Below are positions 52,989 to 63,400 of a stretch of 64,000 nt of DNA, in pieces. Every line of letters begins with the position of its first letter. Position 1 is the stretch's first letter. The translations under genes were made by a program, and so were the position numbers. Under the pieces are notes generated by a model. That model was not told the origin of the DNA. It saw only the letters and a list, made by a program, of their open reading frames with translations, and searched no databases. This DNA is from Burkholderiales bacterium. GTDB taxonomy: Bacteria > Pseudomonadota > Gammaproteobacteria > Burkholderiales > SG8-39. The stretch covers positions 89,927 to 153,926 of the forward strand of contig JACZJT010000027.1 of the NCBI GenBank assembly GCA_014860445.1, read 5' to 3'.

Positions 52989-54512
52989 TTACATGGTCGC
53001 ACCCAGGACCCAGGGCGCAAACTCGTCTTCGCCGTAGCCGAAGGCCTCGCTTTTGGTTTTCGCGCCGGAGGCCGTTTCGAGTATCAGTCCGAACAGTTTC
53101 TGCGCGGCTTCGGCGATGCTCTCCTTGCCATCGACGATGGTGCCGCAGTTCATGTCCATGTCCTCTTCCTGGTGCTCATAGAGGCGGGTGTTGGTGGCGA
53201 GTTTGAGCGAGGGCGCGGGCTTGCAGCCGTAAGCCGAGCCGCGGCCGGTGGTAAAGCAGACGAGATTCGCGCCGCCTGCGATCTGGCCGGTCGCCGACAC
53301 CGGGTCGTAGCCGGGCGTGTCCATGTAGACGAAACCCTTGGCGGTGACCGGCGCGGCATACTCGTAGACGTCGACCAGGTTGGTGGTGCCGCCCTTGGCC
53401 ACGGCGCCCAGAGACTTCTCCAGTATGGTGGTGAGGCCGCCGGCCTTGTTGCCGGGAGAAGGATTGTTGTTCATTTCGTTGCCATTGCGCGCCGTGTATT
53501 CCTCCCACCACTTGATGCGGCGGATCAGTTTCTCGCCGACCTCGCGCGTCACCGCGCGCCGCGTGAGCAGGTGTTCGGCACCGTAGATCTCCGGCGTTTC
53601 CGAAAGGATCGCGCCGCCGCCGTGGCGCACCAGCAAATCCACCGCAGCGCCCAGCACCGGGTTGGCGGAAATGCCGGAGTAGCCGTCCGAGCCGCCGCAC
53701 TGCAGGGCGAGCAGCAAATGGCTGGCCGGAACGGATACGCGCTCGACGCGATTGGCTTCGGGCAGGATGGCCTCGATGCGCGCGATGCCTTCGCGCACCG
53801 CCTTCATGGTGCCGCCTTTTTCCTGGATGGTGTAGGCGGCGAGCGTGTCGCTGCGCTTGAGCTGCTGTGCGGCGAGCAGGCTGTGTATCTGGTTCGCTTC
53901 GCAGCCCAGACCCACGACCTGCGTTGCGTAGAAATTCGGATGGCGCGCGTAGCCGGCCATGGTCCGGCGCAGCACTTCCATGGGTTCGCCTTCGGAGGCC
54001 ATGCCGCAGCCGCTCTTGTGGGTGAGCGCGACCACGCCGTCGACATTCGGAAACGCGTCCAGCCGGTTTTCGAAGTGCCGCGCGATCATGCGTGCAACGG
54101 TGGCCGAGCAGTTGACGCTGGTGAGAATGCCGATGTAGTTGCGCGTGGCGACGCGTCCGTCGGATCGAACGATGCCCTGAAAGCTGGCCGGCTGCGCGAC
54201 GAAATCCGTGGCTTTGGCATCGGCGCAGAACGCATAGTCGCGGTCGAAGTCGCCCATGGCGATGTTGTGCACATGCACATGTTCGCCGGCGTGAATGTCG
54301 CGCGTGGCGAAGCCGATGATCTGGTTGTAGCGCCGTACCGGGCCGCCGGATTTGATTTCGCGCACGGCGATCTTATGCCCGGCGGGCACGCGCGCCGCGA
54401 CGCGCACATTGTTTTCCTTGAGCAGCGTGGTGCCCTCGGCGATTTCGACGCGCGCGATCACCACGTCGTCGGCGGGATTGAGGCGTATGGACGGATCCAG
54501 GGCTTGCAGCAT
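52989..54512 (-). CDS. UxaA/GarD-family sugar-acid dehydratase (altronate/galactarate type)
   Basis: The 507 residues include an N-terminal SAF domain (about 15-90, with VPAGHKIAVREI and HVHNIAMGDFDRDY) and the C-terminal dehydratase domain. KSGCGM, VGLGCEANQI and LQCGGSDGYSGISANP are family motifs; cysteines and histidines suit an iron centre. It removes water from a hexarate or hexonate to give a 2-keto-3-deoxy acid. It lies in a minus-strand group with the IlvD/Edd dehydratase and an SDR. Confidence 0.9.
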   Translation of the reverse strand: MLQALDPSIRLNPADDVVIARVEIAEGTTLLKENNVRVAARVPAGHKIAVREIKSGGPVRRYNQIIGFATRDIHAGEHVHVHNIAMGDFDRDYAFCADAKATDFVAQPASFQGIVRSDGRVATRNYIGILTSVNCSATVARMIARHFENRLDAFPNVDGVVALTHKSGCGMASEGEPMEVLRRTMAGYARHPNFYATQVVGLGCEANQIHSLLAAQQLKRSDTLAAYTIQEKGGTMKAVREGIARIEAILPEANRVERVSVPASHLLLALQCGGSDGYSGISANPVLGAAVDLLVRHGGGAILSETPEIYGAEHLLTRRAVTREVGEKLIRRIKWWEEYTARNGNEMNNNPSPGNKAGGLTTILEKSLGAVAKGGTTNLVDVYEYAAPVTAKGFVYMDTPGYDPVSATGQIAGGANLVCFTTGRGSAYGCKPAPSLKLATNTRLYEHQEEDMDMNCGTIVDGKESIAEAAQKLFGLILETASGAKTKSEAFGYGEDEFAPWVLGATM

Positions 54513-54598
54513 GGCGCGGACTCCCGATAGAAGCGCGATTATTCTACGTCAGCTACGCGAATGGAAGCGCCAAGAACGCTGCCGGCCGTCAACGGACC

Positions 54599-56326
54599 CT
54601 AGTGGTTGTCCTTGGGGACCTTGGCTCCGCTCGAACCCACGAGGAAGTCCAGGTCTGCTCCCTCGCTGGCCTGCAGCACGTGATCGACGTAGAGTTTGGT
54701 GTATCCGCGGCTCATCGGCGCCTCGGGCGCCTTCCATTTCTTGCGCCGGCGCGCAAGTTCTTTTTCCGGCACGTCCAGGTGCAGCCTGCGTTTGGCCACG
54801 TCGAGTTCGATCATGTCGCCGTTTTCCACCAGCGCCAGGGCGCCGCCGGCCGCCGCCTCCGGGGCGATGTGCAATACCACCGTGCCGTAGGCGGTGCCGC
54901 TCATGCGCGCGTCCGATATGCGCACCATGTCGGTGATGCCTTTCTTCAGCACCTTGGGCGGCAGCGGCATATTGCCGACCTCGGCCATGCCCGGATAGCC
55001 CTTGGGCCCGCAGTTCTTGAGGACCATGACGCAATGTTCGTCGATGTCGAGCTTGGGATCGTCGATGCGGCGGTGAAAATCACCGATGTTCTCGAACACC
55101 ACCGCGCGCCCCCTGTGCTTCATCAGCTTGGGTGTCGCGGCCGAGGGTTTGATGATGGCGCCGTCTGGACAGAGGTTGCCGCGCAGCACGGCGATACCGG
55201 TGTTCTTCTTGAACGGTTTCTCGAACGGCGTGATCACGTTGCGGTTGAAGCACTCGGTCTTCTTGTTATTGTCCCAGATGGTCCTGCCGTTGACGGTAAG
55301 AGCCTTCTTGTTGAGCAGTCCCTGTTCCCCCAGCGTGCGCAGCACCGCCGGCAGGCCGCCGGCGTAGTAAAAGTCCTCCATCAGGTACTTGCCCGAGGGC
55401 ATCAGGTTGACCAGGGTGTGGACGCCGCGGCCGAGCCGGTCCCAGTCGTCCAGGTCGAGCTTGACGCCGACGCGGCGCGCCAGCGCAATCAGGTGGATCA
55501 CCGCATTGGTCGAGCCGCCGATGGCGGCGTTGGCGCGGATCGCGTTCTCGAAGGCTTCCCTCTTGAGAATCTTGGAAATCCTCAAGTCTTCCTTCACCAT
55601 GTCTACGATGCGCCGCCCGGCCATGCGTGCAAGCAGATTGCGCCGCGCGTCGACGGCGGGAATCGCGGCGTTGCCGGGCATTCCCATACCCAGGGCCTCT
55701 ACCATGCAGGCCATGGTGGACGCGGTGCCCATGGTCATGCAGCTGCCGTGGGAGCGATGCATGCAGGACTCGGCCTCGTGGAATTCGTCCACCGTCATCT
55801 TGCCCGCACGCACATCTTCCGACATGGACCAGGTATTGGTGCCCGAGCCGATGTCCGTGCCGCGGTACTTGCCCGAGAGCATCGGTCCGCCGGAAACCGC
55901 GATCGCGGGAACGTCAACGCTCGCTGCACCCATCAGCAGCGAGGGCGTGGTCTTGTCGCAGCCCACCAGCAGGACCACGCCGTCCAGCGGATTGGCGCGG
56001 ATCGACTCCTCCACGTCCATCGATGCCAGATTGCGAAACATCATCGCAGTCGGACGCATCAGCGTTTCGCCCAGCGACATCACCGGGAACTCCAGCGGGA
56101 ATCCGCCGGCTTCGAGGATGCCGTGCCGCACATGCTCGGCGATGATGCGGAAATGCGTGTTGCAGGGCGTAAGTTCGGACCAGGTGTTGCAGATGCCGAT
56201 CACCGGGCGGCCGTCGAACTGGTCGTGCGGCACGCCGCGGTTCTTCACCCAGGAGCGGTAGATGAAGCCGTAGATGTCCTCGCGCCCGAACCAGGATTGA
56301 CTGCGGAGCGGTTTTTTCTTGGCCAT
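54599..56326 (-). CDS. IlvD/Edd-family sugar-acid dehydratase (arabonate/xylonate type)
   Basis: The 575-residue length and motifs place it with L-arabonate, D-xylonate or galactonate dehydratases rather than with IlvD: GREDIYGFIYRSW, GCDKTTPSLLMGAAS, HRSHGSCMTMGTASTM and GYPGMAEVGNMPLP, with an Fe-S ligand set C-C-C. It converts an aldonate to a 2-keto-3-deoxy acid. It lies 12 bases downstream of an SDR gene, so it is co-transcribed. Choice among substrates is not possible by eye. Confidence 0.9.
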   Translation of the reverse strand: MAKKKPLRSQSWFGREDIYGFIYRSWVKNRGVPHDQFDGRPVIGICNTWSELTPCNTHFRIIAEHVRHGILEAGGFPLEFPVMSLGETLMRPTAMMFRNLASMDVEESIRANPLDGVVLLVGCDKTTPSLLMGAASVDVPAIAVSGGPMLSGKYRGTDIGSGTNTWSMSEDVRAGKMTVDEFHEAESCMHRSHGSCMTMGTASTMACMVEALGMGMPGNAAIPAVDARRNLLARMAGRRIVDMVKEDLRISKILKREAFENAIRANAAIGGSTNAVIHLIALARRVGVKLDLDDWDRLGRGVHTLVNLMPSGKYLMEDFYYAGGLPAVLRTLGEQGLLNKKALTVNGRTIWDNNKKTECFNRNVITPFEKPFKKNTGIAVLRGNLCPDGAIIKPSAATPKLMKHRGRAVVFENIGDFHRRIDDPKLDIDEHCVMVLKNCGPKGYPGMAEVGNMPLPPKVLKKGITDMVRISDARMSGTAYGTVVLHIAPEAAAGGALALVENGDMIELDVAKRRLHLDVPEKELARRRKKWKAPEAPMSRGYTKLYVDHVLQASEGADLDFLVGSSGAKVPKDNH

Positions 56327-56338
56327 GATTGCGTCCTG

Positions 56339-57085
56339 TCAGTAAGTGGCGCGGCCGCCGGAGATGTCGAACACTCCTGCGGTGGTGAATGAACAATCCT
56401 CGGAGGCCAGCCAGCAGGCGAGCGCGGCGACTTCTTCGACCAGCACGAACCGCCCCATCGGAATCTTGGACAGCATGTAGTTGATGTGCTGCTCGGTCAT
56501 CTGGTCGAAAATCGCCGTTTTTGCCGCTGCCGGGGTGATGCAGTTAACGCTCACGCCGTCTTTGGCCAGTTCCTTGCCTAGCGATTTTGTCAGCGAAATC
56601 ACGCCGGCTTTAGAAGCCGAATAGGCGACTGCATTCGGGTTGCCTTCCTTGCCGGCAACCGAAGCGATATTGACGATGCGTCCGTATTTTTGTTTCACCA
56701 TATGCGGCGCGATCGCGCGGCAGCACAGAAACTGGCTGGTGAGATTGACCTTGAGTATGCGCTCCCACTCATCCACCGGATAGTCCACGGTGGGCACGTT
56801 GGTCCCGGCAATGCCGGCGTTGTTCACCAGGATGTCGATCTTTCCGAGCGCGGCGATCGCCGCCGCAGTGCCCTGCGCCACCGATTTCTCGTCGGCCACG
56901 TCCACGGCATCGCCGCTTACCGGACCGGACAGGCCTGATAGCGTCTGTTGCAGCAGCTTCTGGTCGCGGTCCCAGATGCGCACGCTCGCGCCCGAGGCCA
57001 GCATGCGCTTGACGATCGCAAGTCCGATACCCTGGGCGCCGCCGGTGACGATGGCGGCGCGTACGTTCAGATCGATTTGGTTCAT
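56339..57085 (-). CDS. SDR-family NAD(P)-dependent oxidoreductase
   Basis: The 248 residues have the classical SDR motifs: TGGAQGIG, NNAGIAG, catalytic YSASK and the C-terminal SGGRATY-type end. It resembles FabG-like and sugar or sugar-acid dehydrogenases. It is the first gene of the minus-strand unit SDR-IlvD/Edd-UxaA, suggesting oxidation of the sugar or its lactone/acid form. Confidence 0.9.
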   Translation of the reverse strand: MNQIDLNVRAAIVTGGAQGIGLAIVKRMLASGASVRIWDRDQKLLQQTLSGLSGPVSGDAVDVADEKSVAQGTAAAIAALGKIDILVNNAGIAGTNVPTVDYPVDEWERILKVNLTSQFLCCRAIAPHMVKQKYGRIVNIASVAGKEGNPNAVAYSASKAGVISLTKSLGKELAKDGVSVNCITPAAAKTAIFDQMTEQHINYMLSKIPMGRFVLVEEVAALACWLASEDCSFTTAGVFDISGGRATY

Positions 57086-58073
<988 letters not shown>

Positions 58074-58198
58074 CGCCAGTGTGCGTTTTCCGTGGTGAAG
58101 CGGCGACGCTATGCCGCTCCGACGCTTCCGTCGCGGCTCGAAACGGCGTGTAGCGGCGGAAAACCGGCGGAACCTGGAAAAATCCGCGGAAACAGTTG

Positions 58199-58248
58199 GG
58201 AATTTGCCGATTGCTAAGTAAAATACTCCAAATTCCTGAGTGAAATAC
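58199..58248 (+). promoter_or_regulatory. Repeat-rich operator-like site upstream of the FAH-family gene
   Basis: AGTAAAATAC (58217-58226) and AGTGAAATAC (58239-58248) are direct repeats with starts 22 bases apart, two helical turns. GGAATTTG (58199-58206) and CAAATTCC (58229-58236) are inverted arms across the first repeat. The site is AT-rich and 45 bases ahead of the start codon. No regulator is coded nearby. Confidence 0.4.
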
Positions 58249-58293
58249 CCTGCTTTTTAACATCGAGTCCGGGTACCCTGAAACGGAGAAAAC

Positions 58294-59142
58294 ATGAAAC
58301 TTTGTCGTTACGGTAAGAATGGCTTCGAGAAGCCGGGCATGATCGATGCCCAGGGCAATATCCGCGAGCTGTCCGCCGTTGTGGATCAAATCGACCAAGG
58401 GACGATCTCGCCGGCAGGGCTGGCGAAGCTGCGCAAAATCAAGGCCGAAACGCTGCCGCTGGTGAAAGGCGAGCCGCGTCTGGGCGTTCCCTATGTCGGG
58501 ATATCCAAGTTTGTCGCCATCGGCCTGAATTACGCCGACCATGCGCAGGAAGTGAACATGGCCTTCCCGGCCGAGCCCATCATATTCATGAAAGCGACCA
58601 CCTCGATCAACGGTCCGAACGACAAGGTCGTCATCCCCAAGCACTCGACCAAACTCGACTGGGAGACGGAACTCGGGGTGGTCATCGGCAAGAAGGCGCA
58701 ATACGTGCCGGAGGACAAGGCGCTGGACTATGTTGCAGGCTATTGCATCGTCAACGACGTATCCGAGCGTGGGTTCCAGTTGCAGTCCAGCCAGTGGGAC
58801 AAGGGCAAGGGCTGCGATACCTTCGGGCCCATCGGCCCCTGGCTGGTGACCACCGACGAGATTCGCGACCCGCAAACCCTGGACATGTGGATGGACCTGA
58901 ACGGCCGGCGCATGCAAAAGGGGAACACGCGCACCATGATTTTCGGCGTTGCCAGGCTGGTTTCGTACTGCAGCCAGTACATGACGCTGATGCCGGGCGA
59001 CATCATCACGACCGGTACGCCGCCCGGGGTGGGCATGGGCAGAAAACCGGAGCCGGTGTGGCTGAAACCGGGCGACGTGATGAATCTGGGCATCCAGGGA
59101 TTGGGCGAGCAGCGCCAGGAAGTGGTCGCTTACCCCGGCTGA
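58294..59142 (+). CDS. FAH-family hydrolase, 2,4-diketo-3-deoxy-rhamnonate/fuconate hydrolase-like
   Basis: The 282-residue protein has the FAH metal-site motifs GLNYADHAQE, LDWETELGVVIG and DIITTGTPPGVGMG. It matches the group that cleaves 2,4-diketo-3-deoxy sugar acids (LRA6-like), often annotated as ureidoglycolate lyase. With the preceding SDR it would make a non-phosphorylative route yielding pyruvate and lactate or glycolate (inference). GGAGAA precedes the ATG. Confidence 0.87.
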   Translation: MKLCRYGKNGFEKPGMIDAQGNIRELSAVVDQIDQGTISPAGLAKLRKIKAETLPLVKGEPRLGVPYVGISKFVAIGLNYADHAQEVNMAFPAEPIIFMKATTSINGPNDKVVIPKHSTKLDWETELGVVIGKKAQYVPEDKALDYVAGYCIVNDVSERGFQLQSSQWDKGKGCDTFGPIGPWLVTTDEIRDPQTLDMWMDLNGRRMQKGNTRTMIFGVARLVSYCSQYMTLMPGDIITTGTPPGVGMGRKPEPVWLKPGDVMNLGIQGLGEQRQEVVAYPG

Positions 59143-59211
59143 AAGGCTTCCGGGCTGACGAGACCGGTCCGTCGTACACGCCGTCGGGCTGCGACGTAGG
59201 TCCTACCGAAC

Positions 59212-60456
59212 ATGAAAATTGCAGTATTGGGGGCCGGCGTGGTCGGCGTGACCAGCGCCTGGTACCTGGCGCGTGCCGGCCATCAAGTGAGCGTGTTCGA
59301 ACGCCAGGACGCGGCGGCCATGGAAACCAGCTACGCCAATGGCGGGCAGATATCCACCAGCCACGCCGAACCCTGGGCCAATCCCGCAACCCCGAAGCAG
59401 ATCCTCAAATGGCTGGGGCGTGAGGATTCACCCATGCTGTTTCGCCTGCGCCCGGACCCCCATCAGTGGGCCTGGGGCCTCGCGTTTCTGCGCGAGTGCC
59501 TGCCTGCGCGCACGCGCGCCAATGCCGCGCAGATCGCCGCGATCAACCGCTACAGCCGCGATCGGCTAGAGGCCCTGCGCGCCGAAACCGGGATCGAGTA
59601 CGAACGGCAGTCGCGCGGCATCCTGCGTATTTTTCAGGATAGACACGCGCTGGACGAAGCAGTTAGGGCGGCGGAACTGGAGCAGCGGCATGGGATCGAC
59701 TTGCGTGTGCTGTCTGCCGACGAGTGCGTGCAACTCGAGCCGGCCTTGTCCGATTGTCCGGTCCCCGTTGCCGGAGGCGTGTGGGCGCCGTCGGATGCGT
59801 CGGGCGATGCGCACAAATTCACCCAGGAACTGGCGCGACTTTGCGCGGGCAGCGGCGTGCACTTTCACTATGGCAGCCACATTCAGCGCATCGAGACTGA
59901 GGGCGGGCGCGCGGTGCGCGTACACCTGGACAAAAGTGGCCCGATCGAGGCCGATGCCTATCTCGTCGCGCTGGGCAGCTACAGTCCCCTGCTGTTGAGG
60001 CCCTTGGGTATATCGATTCCAGTCTATCCGCTCAAAGGGTATTCGATCACCCTGCCGCTGGCGCCGGGCGACGTGGCGCCGAGCGTCAGCCTTAGCGACG
60101 GCGCGCATAAACTCGTCATGTCGCGCCTGGGCGACCGGCTGCGCGTGGCGGGCACGGCGGAGCTGACCGGCTACGACACGGCGATTAACGAAGTGCGCTG
60201 CAAGGCCATCGTCAGGCGCACGTTCGAGCTGTTTCCGAAAGCGGGGCGACCGGAAGAGGCGCAGTTCTGGGCCGGTTTGCGGCCGGCCACGCCCGGAGGC
60301 GTGCCCTGCATAGGCGGCACGCGCTATTCCAATCTCTACCTCAACACCGGCCACGGCACGCTGGGCTGGACCATGGCATGCGGCGCCGGCGCTGCGATCG
60401 CGGATATCGTCAGCGGCAACAAGCCGGAGCCGGATTTCCGCTTTTTAGGCGCGTAG
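59212..60456 (+). CDS. dadA: D-amino acid dehydrogenase
   Basis: The 414-residue FAD protein begins with GAGVVGVTSAWYLARAGH (Rossmann motif) and contains SYANGGQIS, PLKGYSITLP and the C-terminal LNTGHGTLGWTMACG, all DadA signatures. It deaminates D-amino acids at the inner face of the membrane and reduces the quinone pool. It lies 69 bases after the hydrolase. No alanine racemase gene is adjacent. Confidence 0.92.
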   Translation: MKIAVLGAGVVGVTSAWYLARAGHQVSVFERQDAAAMETSYANGGQISTSHAEPWANPATPKQILKWLGREDSPMLFRLRPDPHQWAWGLAFLRECLPARTRANAAQIAAINRYSRDRLEALRAETGIEYERQSRGILRIFQDRHALDEAVRAAELEQRHGIDLRVLSADECVQLEPALSDCPVPVAGGVWAPSDASGDAHKFTQELARLCAGSGVHFHYGSHIQRIETEGGRAVRVHLDKSGPIEADAYLVALGSYSPLLLRPLGISIPVYPLKGYSITLPLAPGDVAPSVSLSDGAHKLVMSRLGDRLRVAGTAELTGYDTAINEVRCKAIVRRTFELFPKAGRPEEAQFWAGLRPATPGGVPCIGGTRYSNLYLNTGHGTLGWTMACGAGAAIADIVSGNKPEPDFRFLGA

Positions 60457-60605
60457 ATTCAGGCTCGGATCGATGCGATCGAACGGGTTCAGTACGTCCC
60501 GCCCGCCGCCCATCACGGCTGATGCGATTGAGAAATCAATGGCTTAAGCGTAAGCTGGTCGTGCTGGGCCCCGTTTAGGGGGTCGAATTCTTGTTAGATC
60601 GCTCA

Positions 60606-61034
60606 ATGCATACACGCGTCTTCGTCTATGGCACCCTCAAAGAAGGCTTCCCGAACTTCGGCGCGAATACCGGAACCAGAATTCCGGGCGCCTTTGTCTC
60701 GAAGGACCGCTACCCGCTGTATCTTGTCGGCGAACGCCGCTCACCATGGATGGTCAACACTCCCGGTGAGGGAGAACGGGTAGTTGGTCAGGTCTTCGAG
60801 CTGAAACCCGAAGTCCTTGAGCGGATCGACATCCTACAACGAGTGAACGCATCGGATGGGTACGAACGAGTTCAGATCACAGTCAGATCACAATCCGCGG
60901 AGCCCGAAGGTGAGTTGCTTGTACACGCGTACCTCAAACACCCACGAAACCTAGCGGGCGCTGAAATCTTGGCTGGCCCATTCTCCGAGTACACACTAGA
61001 ACATGTCACACTGTATCGAAAGCGGGCGCTCTAA
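60606..61034 (+). CDS. Gamma-glutamylcyclotransferase/AIG2-like protein
   Basis: The 142 residues from ATG 60606 (TTG 60591 possible) include RVFVYGTLKEGFPN, the catalytic-cavity loop, and GQVFELKPEVLERIDILQ. This is the AIG2/GGCT fold. Substrate may be gamma-glutamyl peptides or amines. Base composition is lower in GC than upstream genes, hinting at transfer. It is first of a run of small unrelated genes. Confidence 0.85.
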   Translation: MHTRVFVYGTLKEGFPNFGANTGTRIPGAFVSKDRYPLYLVGERRSPWMVNTPGEGERVVGQVFELKPEVLERIDILQRVNASDGYERVQITVRSQSAEPEGELLVHAYLKHPRNLAGAEILAGPFSEYTLEHVTLYRKRAL

Positions 61035-61163
61035 CTGGCCCATCGAGAAGGACCTTCGCAAGCGGGCTTTGCCCGATTGCTCGGCCGCTCATGGGCGACG
61101 TCAGGGCGCGCATGTAACGGGCGCCAGGGATTGGCAGTTCACACTAAATAGGGAAGAACCAAA

Positions 61164-61355
61164 ATGATGAACTTCGGATACGGCGGTGTGTTCGGTCTCC
61201 TGATACTGATCGGAGATATCTGGGCAATTATCAATATTTTCCAAAGCTCTGTTTCGAACGAGAAGAAGCTGATCTGGATAATCGCAGTAGTGCTGCTGCC
61301 CGTGCTGGGCTTGATTCTCTGGTTCTTCCTTGGACCGCGTGATCGCGCGCCCTGA
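61164..61355 (+). CDS. PLDc_N-domain small membrane protein
   Basis: The 63-residue protein has two TM helices (about 8-27 and 36-56) and the KLIWIIAVVLLPVLGLILWFF signature in pieces, typical of PLDc_N. GGGAAGAACC precedes the ATG. Role is unknown; such proteins resemble the membrane part of cardiolipin synthases and antitoxin-like immunity proteins. Confidence 0.85.
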   Translation: MMNFGYGGVFGLLILIGDIWAIINIFQSSVSNEKKLIWIIAVVLLPVLGLILWFFLGPRDRAP

Positions 61356-61421
61356 CCCGGCGTTCAACAGGACGTCCCGCAAGCGGGCCGCCGGTTGACC
61401 TGATTCCTTAGGCATCGCCAA

Positions 61422-61715
61422 GTGATCTCCCGCCGATCGTGGTCGCTAGGGCTCGGGGCGGTGTCGTGTCTTGCGTCCTTATCGGCCGGACTTATCTATA
61501 TTGCGCTGCGGAGTACGCAGGAGCCCCATCTGGACTGGATCTTTGTCATGTTCGCCGTAGCCACTGCGGGCGTGCTTTCCGGTATCGCCGGACTCATTTC
61601 GTCACGAGCCAAAGGCAGGGCCGCGCTACTCTCGGCCGTTGGATGCGTCTTAAGTCTTCCCTCGACGTTTGTCGGCCTCATGCTGGTCGCTGTAATATTT
61701 GGCCAGCGGCACTAG
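61422..61715 (+). CDS. Hypothetical membrane protein
   Basis: A GTG start gives 97 residues with three hydrophobic segments and no recognisable domain. No clear ribosome site precedes it. Coding character is moderate, so it could be a real orphan or a cassette-type gene. Confidence 0.5.
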   Translation: MISRRSWSLGLGAVSCLASLSAGLIYIALRSTQEPHLDWIFVMFAVATAGVLSGIAGLISSRAKGRAALLSAVGCVLSLPSTFVGLMLVAVIFGQRH

Positions 61716-61861
61716 GCCTTATGCGAAATCGGCGAAGGTCCGTAATTGACGATGTGTTCGAGGTCGCTCACGGCGTTCGTTTGGACATCGAAACCGCTAC
61801 GCGGCTTCCCGGCCCTTCAATACAAGCTTGGTCATCGAACAACAGGTAGAGGGAGCTGACC

Positions 61862-62665
61862 ATGGACAACAAGCAGGTATCCGACACATGGGAACGCGGG
61901 AGTCCATACGAGCAGTATGTCGGCCGGTGGAGCCGTCAGGTTGCGCCGCCGTTCCTCTCGTGGTTGAGCATTCCGGCCGGTCGGAAGTGGCTCGACGTGG
62001 GCTGTGGCACGGGCGCGCTGTGCGCGGCCATCGTGGACCGTTGCGCGCCGGCTTCGGTAGCCGGCGTCGAACCTTCGGAGGGATTTCTCAAAACCGCGAG
62101 GGAAAATCTCGCCGACCGGGTGGCGCTCCACCCAGGCAGCGCAACGGCGATCCCGCTCGGCGATGCGTCGGTCGACGTAGTGGTCTCGGGGCTGGTCCTG
62201 AACTTCGTTCCGGATCAGCGTGCCGCCCTGTCCGAGATGGCCCGGGTAAGCGGAAAGGGGGGCGCGATCGCAGCCTACGTCTGGGATTACGCCGGAAAGA
62301 TGGAGCTAATGCGATACTTCTGGGACGCGGCAGTCGAACTCGATCCGGGTGCCGCAAAGTTGGACGAAGGTCCCCGTTTCCCACTGTGTCGCCCGGAGGC
62401 GCTCGAGAAGCTCTTCATCGATGCCGGGCTGAACGGCGTGGAAGTGAGATCCATCGACGTACCGACGCGCTTTGCGAGTTTCGATGACTACTGGCAGCCC
62501 TTCCTCGGCGGCCAGGGTCCGGCCCCGGCCTACGCCATGTCGCTTGATGAAACCGCGAGAGGGGTCCTTCGCGACCGCATACGCGAGCAGCTCCCGACAG
62601 CGGCGGATGACTCGATCTCATTGGTTGCGCGCGCCTGGGCAGCGCGCGCGACCGTTGCAAAGTAA
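61862..62665 (+). CDS. Class I SAM-dependent methyltransferase
   Basis: GGGAG sits 7 bases before the ATG. The 267-residue protein has motif I WLDVGCGTGAL, the acidic residue in GVEPSEGFL and motif post-I DVVVSGLVLNFV, the UbiE/Methyltransf_11 pattern. Substrate is unknown. It appears unlinked in function to its neighbours. Confidence 0.88.
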   Translation: MDNKQVSDTWERGSPYEQYVGRWSRQVAPPFLSWLSIPAGRKWLDVGCGTGALCAAIVDRCAPASVAGVEPSEGFLKTARENLADRVALHPGSATAIPLGDASVDVVVSGLVLNFVPDQRAALSEMARVSGKGGAIAAYVWDYAGKMELMRYFWDAAVELDPGAAKLDEGPRFPLCRPEALEKLFIDAGLNGVEVRSIDVPTRFASFDDYWQPFLGGQGPAPAYAMSLDETARGVLRDRIREQLPTAADDSISLVARAWAARATVAK

Positions 62666-62771
62666 GCAATGCCCAAACCTTTGTTGATGCTGACGGGCCG
62701 CCGGCGTCGTGCCGGTGCGACCGTCATCGTGGCCCGCGGTAGAACGACCGCTTGTGCATCAGGAGGCCCAC

Positions 62772-63362
62772 GTGAGTGACGCCCTCGAAACTCTCAAGAC
62801 CGAGCTCGAGCGCTTCGGCGAGGCAAACGATGCCGCGACGAATGAACGGCCGCGGCTCATGCTCAACATCACCCGTGACACCGGCGAATTCCTGTCCGTG
62901 ATGGTGCGCGGTACCGTCGCGCGGCGCGTGCTTGAGATCGGCACGTCCAACGGTTACTCCACCCTGTGGCTAGCCGAGGCGGCAAAGGCGGTTGGCGGCT
63001 CGGTCACGACGGTTGAGTTCGCCGAATACAAAGTCAAGCTCGCCTCCGCCACCTTTTCGCGTTCCGGGCTTTCGCCGTTCATCACGCTGGTTCACGACGA
63101 TGCGGGCCACCTCTTGCAGCATGGCGATGCGGGCGCCTACGACTTGGTCTTCCTCGATTCCGAGCGCCCGGAATATCCTGGCTGGTGGCCTCAGCTGCGT
63201 CGCGTTATACGCCCGGGAGGCTTGTTGATCGTGGACAACGCCACGTCCCACGCGGAGCAGATGGCGCCTTTCGTCGACCTGGTGAAGGCGGATCCCGCGT
63301 TTACGACCTGCCTCGTGCCGGTAGGCAAAGGCGAGTTTCTTGCCGTGAAAACTTCGTCGTGA
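62772..63362 (+). CDS. O-methyltransferase (CaiE/COMT family 3)
   Basis: GTG 62772 follows AGGAGG and yields 196 residues; the longer frame to 62709 is unsupported. LEIGTSNGYSTLWLA, TTVEFAEYKV and YDLVFLDSERPEY carry SAM and metal-binding positions of class I O-methyltransferases. Acceptor is probably a catechol-type or other hydroxylated compound. Confidence 0.88.
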   Translation: MSDALETLKTELERFGEANDAATNERPRLMLNITRDTGEFLSVMVRGTVARRVLEIGTSNGYSTLWLAEAAKAVGGSVTTVEFAEYKVKLASATFSRSGLSPFITLVHDDAGHLLQHGDAGAYDLVFLDSERPEYPGWWPQLRRVIRPGGLLIVDNATSHAEQMAPFVDLVKADPAFTTCLVPVGKGEFLAVKTSS

Positions 63363-63400
63363 GCCCGCTGAAAGATCCGGCGCAATGGCGCTGCACCGCT

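Noticed and set aside
54602..56392. 596-codon plus-strand frame
   Set aside because: It lies wholly antisense to the IlvD/Edd dehydratase, whose motifs are intact.
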